Shown one piece after another: positions 1 to 9,243 of a stretch of DNA of 43,800 bases; position 1 is the first letter of the stretch, and every line of letters starts with the position of its first letter. Both the position numbers and the translations under genes were made by a program. The notes under the pieces were generated by a model, which was not told where the DNA came from, ran no database searches, and saw only the letters and a list, made by a program, of their open reading frames with translations. The stretch comes from Lentisphaerota bacterium. GTDB taxonomy: Bacteria > Verrucomicrobiota > Lentisphaeria > Victivallales > UBA1829. The stretch covers positions 1 to 43,800 of the forward strand of contig SUWI01000015.1 of assembly GCA_015061565.1 (NCBI GenBank), written 5' to 3'.

Positions 1-2385
1 GGCCGTGAGTATTCCATCGGTGATCTGGAGCACCGGCAGCCCGCTGGAATTGGCGCTCCAGTTGGCTTTGGCTTTCCCGGAGATATGATCCCGGAAGATC
101 GAGGCATCGCCGGAAAATACCGCAGCCGCCTTTTCCAGAACTTTCTGCTCCGGCATGAAATCCGTGCCGGCCAGCACCACACTGCCGGGTTCGACCTTGA
201 CCAGAAACGGTTTGAGATCCTTGCCGGAAACTTCCGCGATCAGATCTCTGGTTTCATCGTAATTGAACACCGTGACCAGATATTTCCCATTGAGCTTATG
301 CGCCGTGAACCGGAGTGTCTGGGAAAAATCAGGATAGGAGATTTCCTTCCCGTTCGGCAATTTCCGCGATATCACGTTTTTCGGTTTGACTGAAATGTCT
401 TCCTTGCAGCGTTTCCCCTCGAAATAATACGGTTCCGCTTTCGATACTTTTTCAAATCCGCGGGCGATGGCGTGATAATATTCACCTGGCATGACATCGT
501 CCACCCAGAAACCGATCCCGATGCCGCCGAGAGCTGCCGTGGCGACAATGTTCTGTTCGATTTTCGGTGCGGAATACTGCCGGTAGAAATTCAGCTGCCG
601 TTCCGCCGGATCGATCAGCGGCAAATACGGTTTTTTCAATTTGGCGATGCAGTAGGCCATATCGTCAAAATACCGGGTGCCCGCGTAGTAAGGCATGTGG
701 TTGTGAACATCGACCACGTCATCCGAAAGCGCAACATCGACACCGCACCAGCGGGCGACATGCGGTTCCGCCGCATGAAGATTGTCCGAGCAAAGCCAGA
801 ATTTCACCCCCGGCAGTTCCTCCCGGATGATTTTCGCAGTTTTCGCGATGTGTTCGGCATGGAGCTTGACCATGTAATCGAACCATTGATTGGCATATTT
901 TTTGTTGATCTCTTCGATGGATGGCGTATGGTCCAGACCCTTTTTCCGGGCGAAACGTTTGCGGCCGCCTTCATCGAAACCGTAGGGGTGCGGTTCGAAA
1001 TCCCAGATGAGGTTTTTCAATCCCCGACCGCCGTTTTTCTTGATTTTCCGCAGGACATCACGCAGGTATTTCTCATAAATGCCGTCCGGATCATCCACCA
1101 TAGCCCAGACGCTGACCCTGCCGGTTTTTTGTCCGTTTTCTTTTACATCCTGAGGCATTTGCTTTATTAAATTTCGTGACTCATTTCCGGCTATGTAAAA
1201 TCCCCCGAAATGATTGCCGCCGAACATAGGGATTTTTTCATATTCAGGCATCAGCTTGAGGTGTTGGTCGCGCGGCATACCCATCATGGCAAATTTCCGG
1301 TCCGACAGGGAATTCCAAAACTTCAGCGTATCGGCCGTGCTGCGTCCCGGAAGCTTGAAATGAGGAGCCTGCAATGTCTTCACCCATAAGGCAAAATGTG
1401 AGCAGGGTTTTGCCGACGTTTTTACGGGAGGCAGAATTTTTACGGGGAAAGATTGTTCCTTTTGGATTTCTCCGCCGAGGTCGAACGACCAGTAGATCCG
1501 GCCGGATTTCCCGGCACTTCCAACTGCAGGATCCATCACGATTACGTGTCCGAACCATGACAGTCCAAACCAGTGCACAAATTCTTTGGAAAAGACGATT
1601 TCATGCCGTTTGTATTTCAGGTTGTTGCGGACAATTTCGGATACCGTTGTTTTTGGCACTCTGCGCCCTCCCGCCAGCGCAAAGGTTTCTCCAACACCCT
1701 GAAAAACAAGAAATTCCGGGACGTCCAATGTCATTTTGGCGGTTTTCCCGGCATATTTCTTTTTCCCGGATGTGACGATATGAAGCATGGCCGGTATGTT
1801 TTCACAGAATGATATCCCGTCTTTTTCAAACATCTGGGGAAACAGTTTCACACTGTAGGAAATAGTTTTTTCCTGGTTTGCTTTACGGACTGGAATATTG
1901 ATTTTTTCCAGTTTCAACGCGTCATACCACACCGTTCCCTTGCCGTGGATGCTGAGGATGAGGGTGATTTTTCCGCTGCTGAATTCCTTGGTGTCAATGA
2001 TTTTCCGTCCTTTTCGCCAGTCGAAAGTGCCGGTGTCCGGCTTGCCTTTGGGATCGGCCACGGCACGTGTCCATGCTTTTCCCGAGTTGAGCATGATCCG
2101 CGCCCCCAGGTTGTTGCCGGATTCTATTTCTTTGCCTTTGACGTAAAAGGTCAATTCATATTTTGAATTCTGCTCGACTGCAAAGTCTTTTCTGACCATT
2201 CCGCCGTTTTCCAGCCGGACGGAACATTGTTTTGAAACTTTGATTTCCGTGTCGGCAAAAACCTGTTTCGAAGATATTTTTTTCCAGCCTGTGAGCGACG
2301 GCTCGAAAATGATTTCTTCCGCATTCAGTGAAAAGACGGCAAGCAGAGCTGCTGCCGCACAGACACATGATTTTAATGTTTTCAT
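1..2385 (-). CDS. Secreted glycoside-hydrolase-like protein, 3' end beyond window
   Basis: An open frame of 795 codons starts at ATG 2385 and reaches the window edge without a stop, so the C-terminus is missing. AAGGAG lies about 8 nt before the ATG. The first 22 residues are a Sec signal peptide ending LNA before EEII. Residues about 25-145 look like a carbohydrate-binding beta-sandwich ending in GKGTVWYDALKLEK. The central part resembles a TIM-barrel hydrolase, with acidic residues at expected strand ends: IWDFEPH (D462, E464), WLCSDN (D534) and FWVDD (D629, D630). I cannot name a CAZy family. It lies 37 nt downstream of the pseudopilin gene and is the last visible gene of module A. The likely role is hydrolysis of an extracellular or periplasmic glycan; the substrate is unknown. 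Confidence 0.8.
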   Translation of the reverse strand, partial: MKTLKSCVCAAAALLAVFSLNAEEIIFEPSLTGWKKISSKQVFADTEIKVSKQCSVRLENGGMVRKDFAVEQNSKYELTFYVKGKEIESGNNLGARIMLNSGKAWTRAVADPKGKPDTGTFDWRKGRKIIDTKEFSSGKITLILSIHGKGTVWYDALKLEKINIPVRKANQEKTISYSVKLFPQMFEKDGISFCENIPAMLHIVTSGKKKYAGKTAKMTLDVPEFLVFQGVGETFALAGGRRVPKTTVSEIVRNNLKYKRHEIVFSKEFVHWFGLSWFGHVIVMDPAVGSAGKSGRIYWSFDLGGEIQKEQSFPVKILPPVKTSAKPCSHFALWVKTLQAPHFKLPGRSTADTLKFWNSLSDRKFAMMGMPRDQHLKLMPEYEKIPMFGGNHFGGFYIAGNESRNLIKQMPQDVKENGQKTGRVSVWAMVDDPDGIYEKYLRDVLRKIKKNGGRGLKNLIWDFEPHPYGFDEGGRKRFARKKGLDHTPSIEEINKKYANQWFDYMVKLHAEHIAKTAKIIREELPGVKFWLCSDNLHAAEPHVARWCGVDVALSDDVVDVHNHMPYYAGTRYFDDMAYCIAKLKKPYLPLIDPAERQLNFYRQYSAPKIEQNIVATAALGGIGIGFWVDDVMPGEYYHAIARGFEKVSKAEPYYFEGKRCKEDISVKPKNVISRKLPNGKEISYPDFSQTLRFTAHKLNGKYLVTVFNYDETRDLIAEVSGKDLKPFLVKVEPGSVVLAGTDFMPEQKVLEKAAAVFSGDASIFRDHISGKAKANWSANSSGLPVLQITDGILTA

Positions 2386-2422
2386 GGTATGTTCTCCTTT
2401 TGGGTGTGGTTGTTTCAGCTGA

Positions 2423-3235
2423 TCACGGATTTTGGGCGGGGACGCCGCAGGTCCTGTCAAAACCGCATTGGTTTTTGTCTCTGCTGCTCAGCGCCGCATA
2501 TTGACTGGTCGGCAGATCCCGGATCCCTTTCGAGTCGACATGTCCGTCAAGACGGAGTATGTTCGCTTTCCCCCGGAGATAATAAAGAGCAGTTGTTTCT
2601 GTTCCGGATGGGACGGATTTCCGCGCATCGTAAGAACCGTGGCGATAAGAGATTTTCTGAATGGTTACCAGACCAGCTTCCTGCATGCTGTTCGAATTGT
2701 GACCTTCTGTGACAAATATCGTTTTGGAGGGGAAAGCGATATGTGAAATTTTACGGTAATAGTTTTCCAGTATCTGTGGGGAGCCGACATTATAGCCGGA
2801 TAATCCGAAATTAATGACATATTGCGCATAACTCCATTCCACTTCATCATAACTTTTTTCCGAAGGACAGGAGAGAATGAGTTTGCCGGACAGCGTACCT
2901 ATCATTTTTTTCAATCCCAGTCCGTAGTCTGCATTGTCTCCCATTCCGCCGAGTTTTCCATACCAGACATGGGCGCGATTATAACCTTGGACAGCGAAAG
3001 GATAGGATCGTCCAGGCACGATCCATTCGCCGAAATCATTGGAATAGCCCGCTCCTGCCAGCCCAACCTGTTTCAGGTTGCTGGCGCAGGATGTTGCCCG
3101 CGCCGTTTCGCGTGCCTTGTTCAATGCCGGCAGCAGCATTCCCGCCAGGATCGCGATGATTGCAATTACCACGAGGAGCTCTATCAATGTGAAGAGCTTT
3201 TCTGTTTTCTGATGGTTTCGGATACTCATTTTCAT
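2423..3235 (-). CDS. Prepilin-type N-terminal cleavage/methylation protein (pseudopilin), module A
   Basis: This 270-residue protein starts [22 protein letters not shown] 3235 was chosen over an upstream in-frame ATG because AAAGGAGA sits 3-4 nt before it and the longer form would put 34 extra residues before the leader. The type IV pilin/type II secretion N-terminus ([18 protein letters not shown]) has its conserved Glu5 and is followed by LLPALNKAR and a C-rich globular region. The C-terminal RLDGHVDS resembles the H-X9-DG motif of pilin-like proteins in Lentisphaerota and Planctomycetota. The residue before the cleavage Phe is Leu, not the usual Gly. It lies 16 nt after the rhamnosidase gene and 37 nt before a secreted hydrolase. 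It is probably exported and anchored by its N-terminal helix. A role in secretion or glycan binding is inference. Confidence 0.9.
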   Translation of the reverse strand: MKMSIRNHQKTEKLFTLIELLVVIAIIAILAGMLLPALNKARETARATSCASNLKQVGLAGAGYSNDFGEWIVPGRSYPFAVQGYNRAHVWYGKLGGMGDNADYGLGLKKMIGTLSGKLILSCPSEKSYDEVEWSYAQYVINFGLSGYNVGSPQILENYYRKISHIAFPSKTIFVTEGHNSNSMQEAGLVTIQKISYRHGSYDARKSVPSGTETTALYYLRGKANILRLDGHVDSKGIRDLPTSQYAALSSRDKNQCGFDRTCGVPAQNP

Positions 3236-3251
3236 CTTTCTCCTTTTATGT

Positions 3252-5348
3252 TCAGATATTGGTTGAAAAATTCGAACTGATTTCGACTTTACCTGCGGTC
3301 CGGAGCAGGAACCATGCGGGAGCACAACTCCAGGCATGACATTCGCTCCGGCACCAGCCGGGTTTTTCCGGGAAGGTGGTGCTGCCGTTTTTCAGCATCT
3401 CCTTCCACGGGGCATAATGCGCCCGCAATTCCTCCGCCGTACCATATTTCATGACTGCCGCCAGCAGATAAAACGAAAAATACAGCGACATCGGCTTCAA
3501 TTCCGGATCGGCGCAGATCGCCCGCAGGAAATCTCCCCGTTCCGGTTCCCGGACCGCTCCGAACAGCACCGCCAGCGTATTGGCGTGCAGGCTCAGCCAG
3601 TCCGGATGTCCGGGCGCATCCAAATAACGTTTCCTTTGCGGATCGTAACACAGTGCATTGACCGCATACAAAGTCGTTTTTGCCCGAAGACGAAGTTTTT
3701 CCGCTTTCTGCGCATCGCCTTTTTCCGTTTCGAGTTCGGCGGTCCGGGCACAGGCTTCCGCGTAAAACAGGTTCAGGATCGTTTCCGGCACGTCTTCCCC
3801 CCGGTCGGAACAACCGGATGGCCAGCCGGACACCCAGTCTGTATAATGCCAGCCGGGAAGCGGACCGATCAGACCGTCCGTGCGGCGCTTGCGTTCGAAC
3901 GCATCCAGCATGGTTTCCACGTTCGGCAGCAGTTCGTGCACCAGTTCCCCGTCGCCGAAGCAGACATAATGGTCGTGAAGCATCAGTGCCCAGATCAGGG
4001 AATATTCCGGAATGACCTGCTTGAAAACGGAAGGATAGCGCGAATAAGTCAGTCCGCCGCTGAATTGGGATGCCGCAATGGTCCGCAGCGCATGCCGGCC
4101 GAGATCGTCCTTCCCGGAAACCGCATAGGAGACCAGCGCCTCGATGCGGGAATCTCCCGCATACTGGAGCTGTTCGTAATACGGGCAGTCCTCGAAATGT
4201 TCATGCGAACAGCAGCTGAGCGTATGACAGGCGGTTTCATAAATTTTTTCCAATACGGGATCGTCCGGAGCATGGAATTCACGGAACGGGCCCAGCGGAT
4301 AGGTGATGAAGGCGAGTTCCAGTCCTATATCCGTCAGTGGTTCGGTTAGCTCCAGACCGAGTTCGATGAAACGTCCGGTGCGGTACCAGAACGAAGTGTA
4401 TTGCCAGATGCTGCCGGCGAAATGAAGCTGATCGGCATATCCTTTTTCTCCAAGGGTGCCGGGATAACGATGGACCTTGTTTCCCTGTTCGTTAAAAAGG
4501 GTTTCGGAATACGCCAGCCGGCAGGTCCCGCGTCCGCCGGATCCGGCAAAGCGCACCATAAAGGTCTGGTTGCGTCCGAGATCCAGCAGAACGGTATGTT
4601 TTCCCGCCGGACAGCTGCCGGTCAGCCGCCCATTCCGGAGCGATAAACTTTTCATTGGAGTAAGAATTTCCGCGATGGGGGAGAAGGTTTCCGCCATTTG
4701 CTTCAGCGTGCGTTTCATCAGATTCCACGGTGTATCGGGATCGGTCTGATAAGCATTCCGGAATTCCGCCTTGCCGAGAACCTTGGGTACGATCCAATCA
4801 CCCGCGGGCTGCCGGACCGAATGCCAGTCGGCCTGATACCGGGCGAAATCGATCTCATCCATCGGCGGAGCGGGGATCCGCGCCTTGCCCTTCCAGGCTC
4901 TATCCCATGGGATGGGCTGCCGTCCGGAATCAATGGAAACCAGCCAGCCATCAGGCAGTTCCATGCGTTCGTTTCCGGCATATCCTGCCGCCATCAGGCC
5001 GCCGCCCGCGTGCATTTCCGCCCACGGGGCTGCACTCCAGCGCCAGGCTTCGTTCCATACTGCGACTTCCACGGCAAAAATATGTTGCCCCGCGCTCAGT
5101 TCACCTTCATATTCCTCATAGAAATAATGGTCGAGATCGCCCCGCAGAGGACCGCGGCCCAACAGTTTCCCATCCAGATAAAACGAATAGCGGTTGTCGG
5201 CGGAAAGCGCCAGATGAAAATGCGCCGGAGAGGAGACGGATACCATTTTCCGGAACAGCGTATATCCCGCCTCATGTTCCGCCCGGACCGGGTGCCACGC
5301 CCAGACCGGATGACAGGACAGCAGTTTTTCATCTTTTTCGCCGGACAT
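3252..5348 (-). CDS. GH78-type alpha-L-rhamnosidase
   Basis: This 698-residue protein has no signal peptide, so it is probably cytoplasmic. The N-terminal half (about 10-350) is beta-sandwich-like and the C-terminal half is the (alpha/alpha)6 barrel of the rhamnosidase clan. The motif [15 protein letters not shown] (387-401) places D387, E392 and D399 with the same spacing as the acidic residues D567, E572 and D579 known from Bacillus GH78 RhaB. A late ECHAWSCAP segment matches the HxW region near the family's C-terminal catalytic Glu. The ATG at 5348 follows AAAGGAT. It is the first gene of module A, downstream of a good promoter and divergent from an AraC regulator. It probably cleaves terminal rhamnose from imported oligosaccharides; another unsaturated or deoxy-sugar substrate is possible. 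Confidence 0.82.
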   Translation of the reverse strand: MSGEKDEKLLSCHPVWAWHPVRAEHEAGYTLFRKMVSVSSPAHFHLALSADNRYSFYLDGKLLGRGPLRGDLDHYFYEEYEGELSAGQHIFAVEVAVWNEAWRWSAAPWAEMHAGGGLMAAGYAGNERMELPDGWLVSIDSGRQPIPWDRAWKGKARIPAPPMDEIDFARYQADWHSVRQPAGDWIVPKVLGKAEFRNAYQTDPDTPWNLMKRTLKQMAETFSPIAEILTPMKSLSLRNGRLTGSCPAGKHTVLLDLGRNQTFMVRFAGSGGRGTCRLAYSETLFNEQGNKVHRYPGTLGEKGYADQLHFAGSIWQYTSFWYRTGRFIELGLELTEPLTDIGLELAFITYPLGPFREFHAPDDPVLEKIYETACHTLSCCSHEHFEDCPYYEQLQYAGDSRIEALVSYAVSGKDDLGRHALRTIAASQFSGGLTYSRYPSVFKQVIPEYSLIWALMLHDHYVCFGDGELVHELLPNVETMLDAFERKRRTDGLIGPLPGWHYTDWVSGWPSGCSDRGEDVPETILNLFYAEACARTAELETEKGDAQKAEKLRLRAKTTLYAVNALCYDPQRKRYLDAPGHPDWLSLHANTLAVLFGAVREPERGDFLRAICADPELKPMSLYFSFYLLAAVMKYGTAEELRAHYAPWKEMLKNGSTTFPEKPGWCRSECHAWSCAPAWFLLRTAGKVEISSNFSTNI

Positions 5349-5389
5349 CGGAAAATCCTTTCGGTCATATTCCGTTATATATAGACGAT

Positions 5390-5417
5390 ATTATATCCCG
5401 AAAAACCTTTCTGACAA
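5390..5417 (-). promoter_or_regulatory. Promoter of module A (rhamnosidase-pseudopilin-hydrolase)
   Basis: Read on the minus strand, TTGTCA (5417-5412) and TATAAT (5395-5390) are separated by 16 nt. They lie about 42 nt upstream of the rhamnosidase ATG in the AT-rich divergent gap. Confidence 0.65.
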
Positions 5418-5445
5418 TGTTAAATCCTGTTTTCTTGGCTGTTAA

Positions 5446-5496
5446 TTAATTTGTTGAAGATGGTTGTATGTGGCGTTAATATGTTGGAATTCAACA
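5446..5496. promoter_or_regulatory. Direct repeats and near-palindrome, candidate AraC operator of module A
   Basis: Two copies of TTAATnTGTTGnA occur at 5446-5458 and 5476-5488 in the same orientation, 30 nt apart (about three helical turns). The second overlaps the near-palindrome TGTTGGAATTCAACA (5482-5496). They sit between the -35 boxes of the two divergent promoters. AraC-family proteins usually bind direct repeats, so the adjacent regulator is the obvious candidate binder; this is inferred from position only. Confidence 0.4.
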
Positions 5497-5521
5497 AAAT
5501 AAATAAATAATTCTAAAACTC

Positions 5522-5549
5522 TTGAAAATTGTGAAAATCCTGTTATATT
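5522..5549 (+). promoter_or_regulatory. Promoter of the module A AraC-family gene
   Basis: TTGAAA (5522-5527), a 16-nt spacer and TATATT (5544-5549) precede the regulator's AGGAGG Shine-Dalgarno by about 22 nt. The TATATT -10 matches those of the tRNA promoters in this window. Confidence 0.6.
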
Positions 5550-5581
5550 TCCAATATGATGAAATCCCGGCAGGAGGAAAA

Positions 5582-6418
5582 ATGTATCATTTCCAATTGG
5601 ACCTATCGAAGCTGAAGCGCGAAAGCCGCTTCCCTTACCGTCTCTGGCAGGTTTTCCATTGCCGGGGACTGAGCCTGCGGACTGAACAGCATTCGGCCCG
5701 GAAGAATCATTTCGAAGTCTGTCTGCGGTTGGAATCCGATGCGAAAATCTGCAAGGACATCATCAACGGGCAGCCGATCCATGTCCCGTATCCCCATGCG
5801 GTCTGGAAAATGCCGAAGCAGCTTATCGCTCCGGGCGATAATTATCCTCGGGACGTTCTGGCACTCATCTATTCGCCCGAAACTGTCGATTTGTTCCGGC
5901 AGGCGGGGCTGGTGCCCGACGTGAACGGTCTGCCGTTTGTCATGAATACGGAAATTTCTTTTCTGACGGAAAAATTCATCCGGCTGGTGAACAACCTCTA
6001 TTCTTCCGGCGTGGCGGACCAGCTGGACTGGCTCGGGTTCTGTCTGATCAAGGAAGTGCTGCTGGCCGCAAGTGACCGGCCGGAAGTTCAGACCATGGAA
6101 CAGAAGATGAAAAATATCGCTTTATGGCTGAAAAACCATTGTTCCGAGAGTCCCGATTTTCATGCGCTGGCGCGGCAGTATGACCTGAATTACACTCAAT
6201 TTTATCAGGAATGGCGCCGGCATATCGGCATAACGCCCTATCAGTATGTGATCCAATCGAGGCTGTCGGCTGCCGCCGATCTGCTGAAACACTCAGAGAT
6301 TCCGGTTTTCAAAATCATCGAAATGGTCAATTTTTCCGGCACGTATGTTTTTTACCGTCGATTCGAGCAGGAATACGGCATGACGCCAGATCAATACCGG
6401 AAGCAGAACAAAAACTGA
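5582..6418 (+). CDS. AraC-family transcriptional regulator, module A
   Basis: This 278-residue regulator starts at ATG 5582 behind a strong AGGAGG. An earlier in-frame ATG-like start at 5522 falls on the promoter and is rejected. The N-terminal 170 residues are a sensor-type domain without a recognisable motif. About residues 175-278 hold the two helix-turn-helix AraC domain, with FHALARQYDLNYTQFYQEWR as the first HTH and IPVFKIIEMVNFSGTYVFYRRF leading to GMTPDQYRKQ. It is divergent from the rhamnosidase gene and convergent with the acetyltransferase gene (20 nt apart). It probably activates module A in response to a sugar ligand. Confidence 0.88.
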   Translation: MYHFQLDLSKLKRESRFPYRLWQVFHCRGLSLRTEQHSARKNHFEVCLRLESDAKICKDIINGQPIHVPYPHAVWKMPKQLIAPGDNYPRDVLALIYSPETVDLFRQAGLVPDVNGLPFVMNTEISFLTEKFIRLVNNLYSSGVADQLDWLGFCLIKEVLLAASDRPEVQTMEQKMKNIALWLKNHCSESPDFHALARQYDLNYTQFYQEWRRHIGITPYQYVIQSRLSAAADLLKHSEIPVFKIIEMVNFSGTYVFYRRFEQEYGMTPDQYRKQNKN

Positions 6419-6438
6419 TGCCGCGTTGACGCCGTATA

Positions 6439-7218
6439 TCAGATCAGACCTCTTTCCCGAAGCCGTTTTCTGCGTAATGTGCATGGTTCGCAGTCCGGAT
6501 CATGACACAGCATGACATCCGGCTGTTTCCGGATCGCTTTGCAGATATAGTCCACCATTGTCGGGGCGTCAATCAGGAAACTGTTTTCCCCGAGTTTTTC
6601 CGCAAAGCCTTCCCTGACGAAAAGTTCGTCGAATTTGGAAAATTCCTCGCTGCAGGCGGGATATTCTCCGTTAAGTTCCATTTCCCCGCGGACCGTAAGG
6701 GCAGTTCTGCCCCAGCTTTCCCGGAACGGGATATCGTTATACGGCACGCCGGAGGCGATCTCCGCGTAATGCCGCATGGAGTTGCGGTTGTTGCCCACGT
6801 TCAGAAGCAGGATCTTCGCCCCCAGTTTGAGGGCATTTTCATAAGACGAACCATGACCGAGTCCGGCATTGTCCTGAGAACCAGATGTCAGTTTTTCCGC
6901 ATACTTGCCGCAAACCGCCACTGAGTAGGTCGGATTGCCGCTGCGCAGCACGCCGGGCATCTGCCGGAAGGTTTCGGAAAGAATGCCGTTCAAAACGCCC
7001 GGCGTGGAAGCCGGATCATAGACCTTTCCCCTCGGATGATGCAGATAGCAGTAAGAGAATGTCGGCATCATCAAAGTGCCTTCCGGACCGAGCCGGTCCA
7101 GCATCGCACGAATGACGGTTTCCGGCGTCAGACCGGCTGCCGCGCATGCCTTGAAAGAAGCGTGCACGATCAGAACCGCGCCCCGCGGGACATGATGAAT
7201 GAATTCGATGGCGTTCAT
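6439..7218 (-). CDS. AAC(3)-family N-acetyltransferase
   Basis: This 259-residue protein starts MNAIEFIHHVPRG at 7218. Upstream in-frame codons exist but run into the preceding gene, and GGAG lies about 10 nt before this ATG. The family hallmarks are VHASFKACAAAGLTPETV near the N-terminus, PEGTLMMPTFSY, and a glycine/histidine-rich acetyl-CoA segment around GLGHGSSYENALKLGAKILLLN. The C-terminal tail is Cys-rich (LCHDPDCEPC) and ends in basic residues. Members acetylate the 3-amino group of aminoglycosides or, in non-resistance branches, unknown amines. As the last gene of module B it more probably acts on an amino sugar or glycan metabolite than on an antibiotic; this is inference. Confidence 0.82.
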   Translation of the reverse strand: MNAIEFIHHVPRGAVLIVHASFKACAAAGLTPETVIRAMLDRLGPEGTLMMPTFSYCYLHHPRGKVYDPASTPGVLNGILSETFRQMPGVLRSGNPTYSVAVCGKYAEKLTSGSQDNAGLGHGSSYENALKLGAKILLLNVGNNRNSMRHYAEIASGVPYNDIPFRESWGRTALTVRGEMELNGEYPACSEEFSKFDELFVREGFAEKLGENSFLIDAPTMVDYICKAIRKQPDVMLCHDPDCEPCTLRRKRLRERGLI

Positions 7219-7259
7219 AGCCCGACTCCGGATTATCCTTTCATGCTTCGAGCATATTG

Positions 7260-9230
7260 TCAATTCTTGGCGGATTCGAACACGATCAATGCATACCCGG
7301 AGATGTGCGGAATCCGGACTGTACAATACCCGTCTTTCTGTTCAAACGGCAGTTCTTTCCGGGTCGGAGCCAAATACACTTTCCCGACTGGACCATCCGT
7401 CCGCAGGGAGATTTCCGTATCGACCAGAGCGATCCGGTCCTCTACCGCACAGGCTTGACCGCGTCCTTCCGGACAATACGCCAGAATATGAACCAGTTCC
7501 GTATTCCCTTTTTTCTGCACAAACGCCCGCGCAAAACTCGGCAGGGTCGAAGATTTTAATTTCAGATCCGGCACCAGACTCAAGATTGCATTTCCCAACA
7601 GTTCCCGCAGCTGTTTCGGAGCGCGTTTTGCGTAACCGGTGAACAGTTCCCCGCAGATGTAAACGATCTGGTCGTTCCGCACGATGAACGGCTCGTCCGT
7701 CTTTTTTTCCGGCGGATTGTAATAGTTGGAGCGCAGACCGTCCCAGCCCGAAGGCAGATACGGTTTCACTAAATACATTTCCGTTTTCGTACGTTCCGCG
7801 GCTTTTATCAATAAACCGCCGGCATACACCGAAAGCGGCATGTCCGGCAGACCTTCCGCCAGTTTGCCCGCGGGCTGAAAATAAAGTGGATCGTAAGCAG
7901 TTTTTCCCTGATATATTGCCGGCCAGTTGGCAACCGCGAACTTTTTCCCCTCGGGATCCAGTCCTGAACGGGATGTCGCAAGCAATTTCCCGCCGCGGTC
8001 CAAGTGTTTTTTCACCCGGTCGGCAATGGAATCGGTAAAAACCACATCGTCCGGGAAAATCAGCAGCTTGTAATGCTCCCAGGACGCAAATTCCGACACC
8101 AGATCGAACTGAATCTTCAGCTCGGTCAGCATCCGCACGGTGGAATCCACTGCAGTTCCGGTCGGACGATACTGGTCTTCCTTCACCGGATAAACCAGTG
8201 CGATCTCCGGTTCATTGACTGCATCCAATACCCATTCGTCATACTGCTGCATATTGCCGTAAACTTCGCGGATCCGGTCGAACACCGGCAAATCCAGATT
8301 GCCGCGCGGATGGAAATGTCCTCCGATGTCCGGCCTTACGCCGTTGGCGGCGCCGTAGAAAAGATCGTATTCCAGACTTTCTGCCGTGCGCAGTCCGCCG
8401 AAGTCGCCCCAGTCGTTGAACCGCCCGGTCATGCCCATGACCGGTTTCCCGCCTGCCACGGTCCGAAGGTAAAGTGCATTCGCCGTCAGGGTTTCATACC
8501 CGAGCAGACCCGGAAGACATTCACCTTCCAGATGGCTTTCCATGCCAATCGCCTCTTCGGCCGGACGCCCGTTGAAATACAGCAGGGAGTCCGGCTTGAC
8601 TTTGCGGATCATTTCGGTCAGTTCGGAACACAGCCGCCGAACGGAAAACAGCCCGAACCGGTGTACTGCCTCCGGATCGGTCGGGTCGATCCCTTTTTCC
8701 CGCATCTCCTTCACACAGTACGGGCAGATGCAGGACGGTGCGGCGAGACAGTCGAAAAAGAAACCGTCCACCGGATAATCCTCCAGCAGTTCCCGCACCA
8801 TGTCCTTGAGATGTTCGCGGTAGGGGGAATTGTAGCAGACGGCGCGGACTCCGGGATTGTTGAATCCGGAGAAGCCCTCATAGCGATGATAAGTATCCCC
8901 CTTGATCTCAATAGACATCCAGTCCCGGTGCTGAAGCAGTTCCTCATCGCTGAAATAGCCATTGAAATATACGCTGAGTTTTATCCCTTTTCTCCGGCAG
9001 GCTTCACTGATGGTGCGGATCATATCGAATTGCAGCGCGGGGTGGCGTTTCCCGCAGCGGGTGTTGTAATAGGCATTGCCCTGATTGCAGCGTGCATGAC
9101 AGGTAATAAAATCCACCCCGCAGGATTTCACCTGATCGGTGAATGCTTCGACATCGAAATCCGCCCCGACATCCGGAATTTCCGTTGAGGTATGGAAATC
9201 GTAAAACAGCCCGTAATTGAATTTCGTCAT
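7260..9230 (-). CDS. GHL6/GH151-like glycoside hydrolase, candidate alpha-L-fucosidase
   Basis: This 656-residue protein has no signal peptide. Residues about 5-340 form a TIM barrel of the GHL6 type: NYGLFYDFHTSTE at the N-terminus, ARCNQGNAYYNT, LSVYFNGYF (86-94), VDGFFFDC (154-161, D160 likely catalytic), SLLYFNGRP and HLEGE (233-237). From about 350 to 560 comes a Rossmann-like region resembling the GH42 trimerisation domain, then a small beta-domain. From memory this layout matches GH151 fucosidases and related uncharacterised GHL6 proteins; the specificity is not proven. It lies 13 nt after the small beta-sandwich gene. A cytosolic exo-glycosidase acting on imported oligosaccharides is the likely role. 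Confidence 0.7.
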   Translation of the reverse strand: MTKFNYGLFYDFHTSTEIPDVGADFDVEAFTDQVKSCGVDFITCHARCNQGNAYYNTRCGKRHPALQFDMIRTISEACRRKGIKLSVYFNGYFSDEELLQHRDWMSIEIKGDTYHRYEGFSGFNNPGVRAVCYNSPYREHLKDMVRELLEDYPVDGFFFDCLAAPSCICPYCVKEMREKGIDPTDPEAVHRFGLFSVRRLCSELTEMIRKVKPDSLLYFNGRPAEEAIGMESHLEGECLPGLLGYETLTANALYLRTVAGGKPVMGMTGRFNDWGDFGGLRTAESLEYDLFYGAANGVRPDIGGHFHPRGNLDLPVFDRIREVYGNMQQYDEWVLDAVNEPEIALVYPVKEDQYRPTGTAVDSTVRMLTELKIQFDLVSEFASWEHYKLLIFPDDVVFTDSIADRVKKHLDRGGKLLATSRSGLDPEGKKFAVANWPAIYQGKTAYDPLYFQPAGKLAEGLPDMPLSVYAGGLLIKAAERTKTEMYLVKPYLPSGWDGLRSNYYNPPEKKTDEPFIVRNDQIVYICGELFTGYAKRAPKQLRELLGNAILSLVPDLKLKSSTLPSFARAFVQKKGNTELVHILAYCPEGRGQACAVEDRIALVDTEISLRTDGPVGKVYLAPTRKELPFEQKDGYCTVRIPHISGYALIVFESAKN

Positions 9231-9243
9231 TTCTGTAACTTTC

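Noticed and set aside
6419-6438. Terminator between the convergent AraC and acetyltransferase genes
   Set aside because: The 20-nt gap has no stem with a T-run.
6439-7218. Aminoglycoside resistance gene
   Set aside because: Family membership alone does not show resistance; it lies in a glycan operon without mobile or resistance context.
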